DNA from: Prevotella sp.
GTDB taxonomy: Bacteria > Bacteroidota > Bacteroidia > Bacteroidales > Bacteroidaceae
Length of the DNA stretch: 32,783 nucleotides
Reading direction: 5' to 3'
Assembly: GCA_022764085.1 (NCBI GenBank)
Contig: JALERP010000003.1
Coordinates: 1 to 32,783, forward strand
The translations under genes and the position numbers were made by a program. Positions 6,479 through 15,681 of the stretch are shown here, piece by piece. Each line of letters starts with the position of its first letter. Within the stretch, counting starts at the first letter, position 1. Under the pieces are notes generated by a model. That model saw nothing but the letters and a program-made list of their open reading frames with translations. It was not told the DNA's origin and ran no database searches.

Positions 6479-8782
6479 ATGTGGCATATAAAAGACATTA
6501 GCGATAATCTTCCCGAGCTGAACGAAAGTATATACTTTAGATTGGCTGAGGGTGACTTCTTTTATGCTGCCGAATGTATGGCGGCATATATTGAAAAACA
6601 TGTTGACCGCAACGACACGCTATACAAGATAAGACAATTGGAAACGGAGATGAAAATGTCGTGCCAATGGTGGAAAAAGGGATTGCCAAAGCCCGCTGAC
6701 GACAATATGGTGGAGACATACTTCATACCCAAGTTATTCACCATGTGGCAGGATTATTTCCTGCTCGATTTTATGACTGCCAACAACGGCTATCTTATTG
6801 CCTTGCGCAACAAGGTGAGGGCAAGCGGAAGGGACTGGTCGTGGGCTGAGGTAAAGAAACGACTGGAGAGCTTTGTCGCCAACATTGCCGTGATGCAGTT
6901 GCAAGCCGACTCTGAAGGTATGGAACAAAGACTAAAGGTAGTTTTTGAGGAACAGAAAAAATACCGTCAGCAGATGTTCTTGTATGTACTTACCGAACTT
7001 ACGTTCAGGGAGAGCGACATTGAGGAACTGGAGCAGTTGCTGCTCACGCCAACTGTTGACAACATCGACCAAAGGCTCATATTGTCAGCGCTGACAATAA
7101 ACGGTCTCATGGCGTTCGACCCCATGAAGACAAAACTTATGATGAACGTCTATCACAAGGCTATGGACACATCCGTAAGGCAGTCTGCACTTGTGGGATG
7201 GACATTAAACATGCCTGTAAGATACTATCCTTGCACTGCCAATTTGCGGAAGTTAGTGAAAGAACTTGTCAATAGCGACAAGACAGTCAGGGAGGATATT
7301 GCCCAACTACAGATACAGTTGGGATATTGCATGTCGGCAGCAGAGGACTCAAAGGACTTCCAGAGTGCAGTGATGCCCGAAATCATCAAGGCATCAAACA
7401 TACGTATGACCGGAAAGGGCATGGAGATAATGGAGGAAGACCCAATGGATGACATCTTGGGACGCAGTGACGCCGAGAAGAAAATGGAGGAGATGGAAGA
7501 TAAGATGCGTACTTTTATTGACAAGCGCAGACAGGGTATGGATCTCTTCTACCAGGGATTCAAGCACATGAAGCGCTATCCCTTCTTCAACGAAATAGCC
7601 AACTGGCTCATTCCTTTCTATCATGAGCATCCCGACATTACAGAGGCTATCGAGAAGACCGGAGGCGAGAATGGACTGCTGAACATGATGCTTGACGCAC
7701 CAATATGCGACAGCGACAAATATTCGTTTGTCTTTGCCTTCATCTCTATTATGGACAGAATGCCTAGGGAAATTGTGGAGCAGTGCAAGATGACGCCAGG
7801 GGCAGAGACTCAATATATGGACTGGATGAACGACCCTGCCATTCTAAGGCGCAACTACCTTCAGTCATTATACAGGTTCTTTGAATTGTTTCCTTATGCA
7901 AGCAGCTTCAGAAACCCTTTCAACGAGAGCTTCTATTATGGAATTCTTGGAGAGAATTACATAGGTTCACCCGCTATTATCGCAGGCAACGAACTGTTGT
8001 GCGGCACTCTGTTTGAGGAAGACATGCTCGGCCTTGTAAAGCATTTCATACGCAGGAAAAACCTTCCCATTGCGAAAAGCATTTTCGGCACTTATGACCG
8101 CAACGACATGGACAGATATGAACTGTGTTACATTAGGGCACTGCTGACCATTGATGATAACCTTGCGGATACGATGGAAAACCTGAAACGTTGTATAGAA
8201 TTAGAACCGGACAACTTACATGCAAAGATACTTTATGCAAAGGAATTGTACGGATTGAATGAATTTAATGAAGCAAGGGATTTATACGGCCAACTATCCG
8301 AGGCACAACCAAATAACTGGAAATGGTTGTTTTGCTATGCGTTGTGTTGTGACAAAATGGGAGAACATGAGGAAGGCTTGAATGTTTTGTTCCGGCTAAA
8401 CTATGAATGTCCTGATGACGACAAGGTGAAAATCATGCTTGCAAAATCTCTTTTGATGCTTGGAAGGGCAGGGGAGGCTATCACGCATGTGGAAAAGATG
8501 AAGGTGGACAAAGTGGACAAGGACATAAGAACAGACCTTGTCCTAATTCACAGTTTGTGTCTCCTGTCTGTTGACAGGCGCAGTGAGGCTGTCACCTGTT
8601 TTTCCAGGTTTATGGGCAATAACGATAAGCAAGACAAGCTATCATATAACATGGTAAGCAACACACTAAGGGAACATATTGACAATTATAAGAAGGTGCT
8701 GCTTGGGAAATATGGCATTGATTTAGCAATGATAAACTTGTTCATACACGAGACTGCCATGACAATTACAGCACGGGCGTAA
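6479..8782 (+). CDS. Large TPR-repeat protein of unknown function
   Basis: A 767-residue protein with no signal peptide or membrane segment, so probably cytoplasmic. The first ~540 residues are helical and unfamiliar. Around residues 545-690 the sequence shows tetratricopeptide-like repeats (CIELEPDNLHAKILYAKELY, then NEARDLYGQLSEAQPNNWKW, then a further copy ending LLMLGRAGEAITHVEKM). TPRs bind partner proteins. ATG at 6479 is chosen over the in-frame TTG at 6473, which overlaps the preceding stop. It lies 2 nt after the lipoprotein gene, implying translational coupling and a shared job. The last 17 bases overlap the convergent phospholipase D-like gene. Confidence 0.8.
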   Translation: MWHIKDISDNLPELNESIYFRLAEGDFFYAAECMAAYIEKHVDRNDTLYKIRQLETEMKMSCQWWKKGLPKPADDNMVETYFIPKLFTMWQDYFLLDFMTANNGYLIALRNKVRASGRDWSWAEVKKRLESFVANIAVMQLQADSEGMEQRLKVVFEEQKKYRQQMFLYVLTELTFRESDIEELEQLLLTPTVDNIDQRLILSALTINGLMAFDPMKTKLMMNVYHKAMDTSVRQSALVGWTLNMPVRYYPCTANLRKLVKELVNSDKTVREDIAQLQIQLGYCMSAAEDSKDFQSAVMPEIIKASNIRMTGKGMEIMEEDPMDDILGRSDAEKKMEEMEDKMRTFIDKRRQGMDLFYQGFKHMKRYPFFNEIANWLIPFYHEHPDITEAIEKTGGENGLLNMMLDAPICDSDKYSFVFAFISIMDRMPREIVEQCKMTPGAETQYMDWMNDPAILRRNYLQSLYRFFELFPYASSFRNPFNESFYYGILGENYIGSPAIIAGNELLCGTLFEEDMLGLVKHFIRRKNLPIAKSIFGTYDRNDMDRYELCYIRALLTIDDNLADTMENLKRCIELEPDNLHAKILYAKELYGLNEFNEARDLYGQLSEAQPNNWKWLFCYALCCDKMGEHEEGLNVLFRLNYECPDDDKVKIMLAKSLLMLGRAGEAITHVEKMKVDKVDKDIRTDLVLIHSLCLLSVDRRSEAVTCFSRFMGNNDKQDKLSYNMVSNTLREHIDNYKKVLLGKYGIDLAMINLFIHETAMTITARA

Positions 8783-10013
8783 GCAAATGGGCAAACCATC
8801 CCACGAACTTCTGCCACGGCGTACGCCATCTGTCCCAATACTGCTCAGTCAGGAGGTCGCACTGGGGCTTGTCGCTATCAAAGAGGCGTTCAAGTTCGGC
8901 GGTGATGTGCGAATCGAGAATCACCGCATTCTCCTCATAGTCGAACCTCAGGCTGCGGGAGTTGAGGTTGGCACTTCCCACAGTGCAGAACTTACCGTCA
9001 ACCATTATTACCTTTGTATGATGGAATCCGGGGCGGTAGAGATAGATGTGGCATCCATGCTTCATCAGTTTGTGTACATTGTAGAACACGCAGTCGGGAG
9101 TTAGGGGAATGTCGCTCCTCAATGACACCATTATCTCCACCTTCACACCTCGCTCGGCTGCGCGGCGCAATGCCTTCTTCAGTTTTGAGCTGAGAGTGAG
9201 GTAGGGGTTAACTAACTTTATACTGTCCTTGGCGGCATTGATGGCATTGAGATAGAAATCGCGAATAATAGTGTTGGAAGTGCGGGGTTCACGGTTCACT
9301 ATACCGACCACCTGCTTGTGTGCAGATGCTGTGGTATCGGGTTTAAGACCGTGCATCTCCACTTTCTCATAGGCGCGGAAGTACTTACTTCCCCATACGT
9401 TCTGTTCTGTCACCTTGTTCCACATTCTAAGGAATATCATCTGCAGATGGCTTACAGCGCCACCCTCGATGCGACAGTGCATGTCACGCCATTCTCCCAC
9501 CTGTTCCGTACCTTTAATATAATAGTCAGCCACGTTCATACCCCCTGTGTAAGCCACATTGCCGTCGATTACTACAATCTTGCGGTGGTCACGGGTGAAG
9601 ACGTGGTTTACCCATGGGAAGCGAACTGGGTCAAACTCGTATATATCTATGCCGTCGCGGCGAAGTGCCTCCACATGGTAACGCTTGAGCGGACGATTGT
9701 TTGAATCGTTGCCGAAACCGTCGAACAAGGCACGCACCTCCACGCCCTCTCTCGCCTTTAGTCGCAAGAGGTCGAACAGAGCTGATGCTATCGAATCATT
9801 TCGGAAATTGAAATATTCAAGGTGGATGCTGCTTCGTGCCTGTCTAATTGCCTCAAACATGTCGTCGAATTTTTCTTGTCCCGAGGTGAGCAACGTCACA
9901 CTGTTGTTGTGTGTAAATACAACGCCTTGTTTTTCAAGCAACTGTCTTATTGCCGTGTCGCTGCTTTGCAGCACTATCGACACGGCAACAAGCAATATTA
10001 TCCTAATTTTCAT
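8766..10013 (-). CDS. Cardiolipin synthase-like phospholipase D family protein
   Basis: A 415-residue phospholipase D superfamily protein with both HKD motifs: HRKIVVID at 143-150 (H143, K145, D150) and HTKVIMVD at 332-339 (H332, K334, D339). Each is followed by the usual Gly/Ser-Asn segment (TGGMNVAD, VGSANLNSRS). This two-motif layout and length match bacterial cardiolipin synthases, which join two phosphatidylglycerols. The N-terminus has a single hydrophobic stretch (residues 3-15) instead of the two membrane helices of ClsA, so it is membrane-anchored or exported. It is last in the kdsA-kdsD-regulator cluster, 22 nt after the regulator gene. Another PLD activity, such as a nuclease or transphosphatidylase, cannot be excluded. 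Confidence 0.85.
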   Translation of the reverse strand: MKIRIILLVAVSIVLQSSDTAIRQLLEKQGVVFTHNNSVTLLTSGQEKFDDMFEAIRQARSSIHLEYFNFRNDSIASALFDLLRLKAREGVEVRALFDGFGNDSNNRPLKRYHVEALRRDGIDIYEFDPVRFPWVNHVFTRDHRKIVVIDGNVAYTGGMNVADYYIKGTEQVGEWRDMHCRIEGGAVSHLQMIFLRMWNKVTEQNVWGSKYFRAYEKVEMHGLKPDTTASAHKQVVGIVNREPRTSNTIIRDFYLNAINAAKDSIKLVNPYLTLSSKLKKALRRAAERGVKVEIMVSLRSDIPLTPDCVFYNVHKLMKHGCHIYLYRPGFHHTKVIMVDGKFCTVGSANLNSRSLRFDYEENAVILDSHITAELERLFDSDKPQCDLLTEQYWDRWRTPWQKFVGWFAHLLTPVL

Positions 10014-10035
10014 TTAATAATCTAATATACCAAAC

Positions 10036-13000
10036 TTATCTGTTGCGGTGCGCCAGTCGGTATTCGAGTGGCGATATTCCGAATCGTTCCTTGAATATGT
10101 TGATGAAGTTTTCTGCAGTGATGAATCCCACGTTGATGGCAAGCTCCGAGAGATTGATATCGGTGCGCTCAAGCAGAGTGCAGGCATGACGCAGGCGAAG
10201 GTCACGCACAAGTTCTGCGGGAGTCTTTTGGGTAATAGCCCTAATACGATGGAAGAAGGGTACACGTCCCATACCCATTGCCGACGACATCTCCTCAAGG
10301 TTGATTTGTCCGCGACTCATGTTCTGAAGCACGTACATCTCTACATTGCGCATAAGCTGCTGGTCCATGGCACTATTCATCGAATAGTCGCCGATGGTAT
10401 GCTTCTCGTAAAATTCGGCTCCGGGAATCTCCGCAAGCTCTGCCTTTATTCTGTCGGCATCATCCATTTCCAGGATTTCCTTCTTCTCCTCATCAGGTTT
10501 GATACCTTCGGGCAATGCCTTCACTCCGGCACTTTGTGCCATTTCGTCATAGTTCTCTGTGGCGGTGGTCATACTTGCATTATAGCCCTCAAGTCTTCTT
10601 GTCTCCTGTCCCTCGATTACTCCACTGATGTCAATGTTCATCTGAAGTCCCAACAGCCTGTTGAATCTCATGGCTGCCTCCTGCATATTGAAAGGCTTGG
10701 CGAGATAGTCATCCGCAGAGACTGTGATGTTGCGTTCAGCCATTTCTGCTGCACTGAGCACACCATTGGTCATGAGCACAAACTTTATGTGGTGTGTGTG
10801 CTTGTTGGTCTTGATGTGGTTGCATAACTCACTGCCAGTCATACCATACATAATTTCCTTGCATATCACAATGTCTGGCTGCAACACTTCAAGGTCTGTG
10901 AAAGCCTTGGATGTGTCATCGTATGTGTAAACATTATAGATATGCCCCAGATGCGCAGTGAGGAAGTTAAGGAATTCCTTATTGTCGTCAATAAAGGCTA
11001 TGGTGTAATTCTGGGTCTCGAGTTTCTCTTTAGGCGCACGAATTTTGGCAGTCAGCTCCGGTTCTGTCTCGCCAATCATCTTCACTTCGCCACGGTCGTT
11101 GAGCTGCAGTCGGTCGGCTGCCAGGGTTGTTGCCTTTGCTTCCGGGTCTTCAAGATACATCTGCATTTCTGAGATCCTTGTGATAATCTGAAGCATTTGG
11201 AAGTGCAGCGAATTCACCTGCTCTTTCTGGTCTAGTGTAGTGGCTGCATCCGCAATATTGCCGATAATGGATGTCATGCGTGCCATTGGCTGGCGCAACT
11301 CATCGCTGGCGGCCTTAACCTCCTCGCGTTGACGTATCAGTTCACCGATGACGGCCTTTTTCTTCGACCATATATACTTAATCCTCCTGGATACAAGACG
11401 GTATATATATATGGTTATGATGACAACAATAACATATACAAGAATCATCCACCACTGCATCCACCAAGGGTCGGAGATATCTATTTCCAGTAGTCTTTCC
11501 TGACGGCTCACTGCTCCGTCGGCACTCATGGCTTTCACGTGCAGTCTATATTTCCCGCTTGGCAGGTTGTTGAATGTCACACCATGCGAGAGCGGGTCGG
11601 CATTGCGCCACATATCGTCGAGTCCTTCCATCCAGTACATAAACTGCAGCCTCTCGCCCTGATTGTAGTTGCCTGCGGCAAACTTGACGGTAAAGGAGTT
11701 CTGACTGTTTGACAATTCGAGCTTGTTGCTCTCGTTGAGAGCCTGAGGTAGTGTAACCGTTCCATCGTATTCATGACCTGTCTGGATCTCGGTTTCACCT
11801 ATGAATAGCTGGGTGAGCATCACCCTCGGCAGCGAATTGGTGTCGTCCTTGCCTCTTGGGCTTATCCAATTGACACCATATAGGCCACCAAAGATTACGT
11901 TTCCGTCAGAACGTCGCATGATAGCACCTTGGTTGAACTCGTTGCTCTGCAGACCATCTGACATATCATAATTGTATAGACCATAGCTGAAGACATCGCC
12001 CACGTTGTCGCCCTGTACTACAACTCGGCAGGCTCCGTTGCTTGTGGTGAGCCATATATTCTTGTTCTTGTCCTCTGTGATACCACATATACAGTTGTTG
12101 CACAAGCCATTGTCCTCTGTGATATAGTTGAGACTGTCGTTCTTGAGGTTAAGAATGTTTACACCTTCGCGAGTACCTATCCATAACAGTCCTCGTGAGT
12201 CCTCCAGTACCTGTGTTACGTAGTCGTTGGTGAATTTCTTTAGATTAGTAGAGTTACCAGTAAGCAAAGTTCTCTCGGTTGTAGATAGGTTGAGAATCAT
12301 TATGCCCTCGCTGGTGCCTATGAACATATTGTTATTCTTGCCGTAATATAACGAGGTAATGCTGTTGGTGTTGAGCTTGCCATTCTCCTTGGTGTAGGTG
12401 GAGAAGGTGTTCATCTTGGGGTTGAAAACCTGCAGACCACCGTTGGTGGCTATCCACAGGCTTCCTGTACGGTCACTGCACAAGGCGTTGATGTGATCGT
12501 CAATAAGAAGATTGGTGTTGGCACTGTCCTTGATTGCCGAGTATATGGTGGCATTTCCATTGTGTATTCTTGTAAGGCCATTTTGTGGAGAACCCACCCA
12601 TAGACTTCCATCGCCGGAAGTGGCTATAGCACTAACCTTGAGGCTTGCCAGCGGCCCGTCGTAGCCAATCAGTCCATTATTGCTTGTGCCATACCAAACG
12701 TGGCCCGTGGCATCCTGGGCAATGGCGGTAATGTCGCCGAGGAATGAGGACTGGAACTTATATATGTTGGTGCCGTAATAGGCAACTCCCGATTTCTCTG
12801 TTCCAACCCATAACAGGTCAGTGTCATCGACATATACGCTGAGTATTCCAGGCATTGTGTCTGAAGGCCTTGACCTGTCATTGATGGATTTAGGTTCAAC
12901 CTGTTCCATCACATGGGTGTTGACGTTCATTTTGATAAGTCCTGAACGGTCGGTGGCTATCCAGATGTTGCCGCTACGGTCGCCTGCCATATCCTGAACA

Positions 13001-13815
13001 GTGCGGTCAACGTTAGCACTTGTCAGGCCCAGTTGGTCGCCGATGGTAGTGTCCCAAGTGTCGTTTGCCTTGTTATAAAGCATAAGGGTGCCGTGACCAT
13101 AAAGCCAGATATTGTCAATCTGGTCGGCAAATGCTTTTAGCGATGCACTCTTCCTTAGTCCTTTTTCCGCCACTTCCCTTGTGATCCATACAGTTTGCTG
13201 CCGGTGGCTTATCTCACAGCAGGCGAGCGTACCGTTCTCATACACGATTACAGCTCCATCCCTGCATTCGCTAATTGATACAATATTGCCATCGGGAATA
13301 CGTCTGAGGTCATTGGAGTAGGAACTGAACTCGTACATCAGCTGTTGCTGCATGTTGTATGCCAGGACGCCCTTGTTTGGAATATACATCCAGAGGTTTT
13401 TCTTCTGGTCGATAAATGTTATCTTAGGTTTGTCGTTAACACCTATTTTGGCATACACTTGGCGCATGTCCCTCTCGAAACTTTCAGTCTGGGGATGGTA
13501 AATACACACTCCCGATGCGGTCTCCACCCACAAGTTGCCATCAAGTGACTCCTGTATGTTGGAAATATAGCTGTCGGGAAGCGACGATCCGTCATGCGAG
13601 TTACACTGGAAGTTCTTGAACGTATAGCCATCGTATCTGTACAGTCCGGCCGGTGTTCCAAACCACACAAATCCGCGCGAGTCTTTCAATATGCAGTTAA
13701 TTTGACTGCTGTTCAGACGGTTGCGCGAGTCAAGGGTCTTGAAATACATTACCGATACCACAGTGAGTGGTATCAACAGCAATACTGTTATGAACAAATT
13801 CCTTAACTTTCTCAT
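10036..13815 (-). CDS. HTCS-like propeller regulator with dead kinase and receiver
   Basis: A 1259-residue one-piece regulator built like a Bacteroidetes hybrid two-component system. A membrane helix at 8-24 precedes a periplasmic two-component-regulator propeller (about 25-660, repeats such as DSRGFVWFGTPAGLYRYDG and DRTGSLWIATNGGLQVF). A Y_Y_Y domain (~700-775), a second helix (~785-806), a short HisKA-like helix pair (~820-890), a receiver-like domain (936-1056), a ~90-residue linker and an AraC-type DNA-binding domain (~1165-1255) follow. Three parts are broken. The HisKA motif reads SDELRQP with Asp838 where the phospho-His should be. Only ~45 residues separate it from the receiver, so the HATPase domain is absent. 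The receiver phospho-Asp is Lys986 (DIVICKEIM), though D943, D944, T1016 and K1040 remain. It likely senses an envelope ligand and controls transcription without phosphotransfer. No SusC/D genes are nearby. Confidence 0.9.
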   Translation of the reverse strand: MRKLRNLFITVLLLIPLTVVSVMYFKTLDSRNRLNSSQINCILKDSRGFVWFGTPAGLYRYDGYTFKNFQCNSHDGSSLPDSYISNIQESLDGNLWVETASGVCIYHPQTESFERDMRQVYAKIGVNDKPKITFIDQKKNLWMYIPNKGVLAYNMQQQLMYEFSSYSNDLRRIPDGNIVSISECRDGAVIVYENGTLACCEISHRQQTVWITREVAEKGLRKSASLKAFADQIDNIWLYGHGTLMLYNKANDTWDTTIGDQLGLTSANVDRTVQDMAGDRSGNIWIATDRSGLIKMNVNTHVMEQVEPKSINDRSRPSDTMPGILSVYVDDTDLLWVGTEKSGVAYYGTNIYKFQSSFLGDITAIAQDATGHVWYGTSNNGLIGYDGPLASLKVSAIATSGDGSLWVGSPQNGLTRIHNGNATIYSAIKDSANTNLLIDDHINALCSDRTGSLWIATNGGLQVFNPKMNTFSTYTKENGKLNTNSITSLYYGKNNNMFIGTSEGIMILNLSTTERTLLTGNSTNLKKFTNDYVTQVLEDSRGLLWIGTREGVNILNLKNDSLNYITEDNGLCNNCICGITEDKNKNIWLTTSNGACRVVVQGDNVGDVFSYGLYNYDMSDGLQSNEFNQGAIMRRSDGNVIFGGLYGVNWISPRGKDDTNSLPRVMLTQLFIGETEIQTGHEYDGTVTLPQALNESNKLELSNSQNSFTVKFAAGNYNQGERLQFMYWMEGLDDMWRNADPLSHGVTFNNLPSGKYRLHVKAMSADGAVSRQERLLEIDISDPWWMQWWMILVYVIVVIITIYIYRLVSRRIKYIWSKKKAVIGELIRQREEVKAASDELRQPMARMTSIIGNIADAATTLDQKEQVNSLHFQMLQIITRISEMQMYLEDPEAKATTLAADRLQLNDRGEVKMIGETEPELTAKIRAPKEKLETQNYTIAFIDDNKEFLNFLTAHLGHIYNVYTYDDTSKAFTDLEVLQPDIVICKEIMYGMTGSELCNHIKTNKHTHHIKFVLMTNGVLSAAEMAERNITVSADDYLAKPFNMQEAAMRFNRLLGLQMNIDISGVIEGQETRRLEGYNASMTTATENYDEMAQSAGVKALPEGIKPDEEKKEILEMDDADRIKAELAEIPGAEFYEKHTIGDYSMNSAMDQQLMRNVEMYVLQNMSRGQINLEEMSSAMGMGRVPFFHRIRAITQKTPAELVRDLRLRHACTLLERTDINLSELAINVGFITAENFINIFKERFGISPLEYRLAHRNR

Positions 13816-13843
13816 TTTGAGTTTTATTATGTTTTTGCCTATA

Positions 13844-14791
13844 TTAAATCATACAAGAATAATGGTCAACCACGCCCAATAGATGATTGTGGCCGTCTGT
13901 GACGAGCACAGAGTGAATCTTGTATCTGTTCATTATGCCTTGCACCTCTGAAATCTTGGTGTCGGAGGTAACTGTCTTGGGACTGGCAGTCATTATATCG
14001 GCAACCGTCTTGTCAAAGAACTGCGCCTTCCATTTTTCCATAGCCCTGCGTATGTCACCGTCAGTTATCAGTCCTGCAATCTCGCCGTTTCTTTGGGCTA
14101 TGCCCAATCCGAGTTTTCCCTTGCTCACGAGGATAATAGCCTCGCCAAGGTGCATCTCAGGCGTGATTAGCGGCATTTCCTCAGTGCGCATCACGTCACC
14201 GGCAGTGGTGAGCAACCTTTTGCCCAACTCACCTCCAGGATGGAACTGGGCAAAATCCTGTGGACGGAAGTTCCTTTTCTCCATAAGTGCCACAGCCAAA
14301 GCATCTCCCATGGCAAGGGTTGCAGTGGTGCTTGATGTGGGCGCAAGGTTCAATGGGCATGCTTCCTTAGTCACACTAACATTGATGTGATATGTACTGT
14401 ACTTGGCAAGCAGCGATGAAGGATTACCGCTCATGCCTACTATAGGTATCTCCATGTGCAGCACCATTGGGATGAATCTCAGCAGTTCGTCGGTCTGACC
14501 GGAATTGGAGATGGCAAGCACCACATCTTCCTTGGTCATCACCCCAAGGTCACCGTGGAAAACATCGAGTGGATTGATAAAAAACGACGGTGTGCCGGTG
14601 CTTGACAATGTGGCGGCAATTTTCGCTCCTATATGTCCGCTCTTGCCAACTCCTGTTACAATCACCTTGCCGTGGCAACGGAAGATGAGTTCAACAGCAT
14701 TGTCAAAATTGTCATCTATCTGAGGAATGAGACCCATCAAAGCCTCTGCCTCATCCTTAATGCATTGAATAGCGTAGTCTCGAACTTTCAT
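13844..14791 (-). CDS. kdsD: Arabinose-5-phosphate isomerase
   Basis: A 315-residue KdsD/KpsF/GutQ-family enzyme converting ribulose 5-phosphate to arabinose 5-phosphate, the first step of Kdo synthesis for lipopolysaccharide. A SIS domain occupies the first ~190 residues (VTGVGKSGHIGAKIAATLSSTGTPS, then AISNSGQTDELL). Two CBS domains follow from ~205 to the end (VMRTEEMPLITPEMHLGEAI, and DIMTASPKTVTSDTKISEVQ). The length is normal for the family. It lies 8 nt after kdsA, the next-but-one enzyme of the same pathway, and 28 nt before the regulator gene. Confidence 0.95.
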   Translation of the reverse strand: MKVRDYAIQCIKDEAEALMGLIPQIDDNFDNAVELIFRCHGKVIVTGVGKSGHIGAKIAATLSSTGTPSFFINPLDVFHGDLGVMTKEDVVLAISNSGQTDELLRFIPMVLHMEIPIVGMSGNPSSLLAKYSTYHINVSVTKEACPLNLAPTSSTTATLAMGDALAVALMEKRNFRPQDFAQFHPGGELGKRLLTTAGDVMRTEEMPLITPEMHLGEAIILVSKGKLGLGIAQRNGEIAGLITDGDIRRAMEKWKAQFFDKTVADIMTASPKTVTSDTKISEVQGIMNRYKIHSVLVTDGHNHLLGVVDHYSCMI

Positions 14792-14799
14792 TTATTTCT

Positions 14800-15555
14800 T
14801 TAATTTTTTAATTTCTCAATCAGCTCACTAAGCTGGTTGAGATGCAGCATATTTGCCGCATCACTGAGTCCCTTGTCAGGATCGGGATGTACTTCAAAAA
14901 ACCATCCGTTAGCACCGAAGGCCTTGGCAGCCATTGCCATACCTGGCACGAACTGGCGATCGCCACCGGTCTTACCGCCCGCACCTCCTGGACGCTGCAC
15001 ACTGTGTGTACAGTCCATTACTACCGTGGGGGTAATCTGAAGCATGTCGGGGATATTGCGGAAATCAACAATAAGGTTGTTGTATCCGAACATATTGCCG
15101 CGCTCGGTCAACCATACGTTGGATGCACCGGCATCGCGTGCTTTCTCAACCGGATATTTCATGTCTGTGCCGCTGAGGAACTGTGCCTTCTTGATGTTCA
15201 CAGTCTTGCCGGTCTTTGCGGCTGCCACAAGAAGGTCAGTCTGTCGGCATAAAAAGGCGGGTATCTGTATCACATCTACCACCTCGCCCACAGGAGCTGC
15301 CTGATAACTCTCGTGGATATCAGTAAGCAGGCGAAGTCCATACTTGCTCTTTATATCAGCAAGCATCTGCAGTCCTTTGTCAAGTCCTGGGCCACGGAAA
15401 GAGTGTATAGATGTACGGTTAGCCTTGTCAAACGAGGCCTTGAATATGATGTCGGTGCCTAACTTGTCGTTAATCCCGACAAGTTCTTGTGCCACTACGT
15501 CAAGCAACTCTGCAGACTCTATGACACAAGGGCCAGCGATAAACCTGTATTCCAT
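14800..15555 (-). CDS. kdsA: 3-deoxy-8-phosphooctulonate (Kdo-8-P) synthase
   Basis: A 251-residue KdsA that condenses arabinose 5-phosphate with phosphoenolpyruvate. It begins MEYRFIAGPCVIES, with the family GPCxIES signature, and includes FKASFDKANRTS, LLTDIHES, IPAFLCRQTDLL and DCTHSVQRPGG, all conserved KdsA segments. The Cys in GPCVIES is where metal-dependent members carry their ligand. A longer in-frame start at 15597 is rejected because the -7 box (15594-15587) lies inside that extension. First gene of the probable kdsA-kdsD-regulator-cls operon. Confidence 0.96.
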   Translation of the reverse strand: MEYRFIAGPCVIESAELLDVVAQELVGINDKLGTDIIFKASFDKANRTSIHSFRGPGLDKGLQMLADIKSKYGLRLLTDIHESYQAAPVGEVVDVIQIPAFLCRQTDLLVAAAKTGKTVNIKKAQFLSGTDMKYPVEKARDAGASNVWLTERGNMFGYNNLIVDFRNIPDMLQITPTVVMDCTHSVQRPGGAGGKTGGDRQFVPGMAMAAKAFGANGWFFEVHPDPDKGLSDAANMLHLNQLSELIEKLKN

Positions 15556-15586
15556 AATAAAATTAGTTTTTTCGTTTAAATTGCTG

Positions 15587-15594
15587 CAAAGATA
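15587..15594 (-). promoter_or_regulatory. -7 element of the kdsA operon
   Basis: TATCTTTG on the minus strand, 31 nt upstream of the chosen kdsA ATG. No good -33 TTTG is seen at the expected distance. This is the only clear promoter upstream of the four-gene cluster. Confidence 0.65.
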
Positions 15595-15669
15595 CAAATT
15601 ATCTTATTAATATAATAGGTATTAACTACTTTTAACTTGCGCCAAGCCGTTTTTTTTAAATATTTGCCG

Positions 15670-15677
15670 TAACTTTG
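15670..15677 (+). promoter_or_regulatory. -7 element touching the FAD oxidoreductase start
   Basis: TAACTTTG fits TAnnTTTG and ends only 4 nt before the ATG at 15682. Bacteroidetes transcripts begin a few bases after this box, so the mRNA is expected to be leaderless. Confidence 0.6.
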
Positions 15678-15681
15678 CACT

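Noticed and set aside
10048..10827. 259-codon plus-strand frame inside the regulator gene
   Set aside because: It is antisense to the AraC and receiver domains, which are clearly recognisable on the minus strand.
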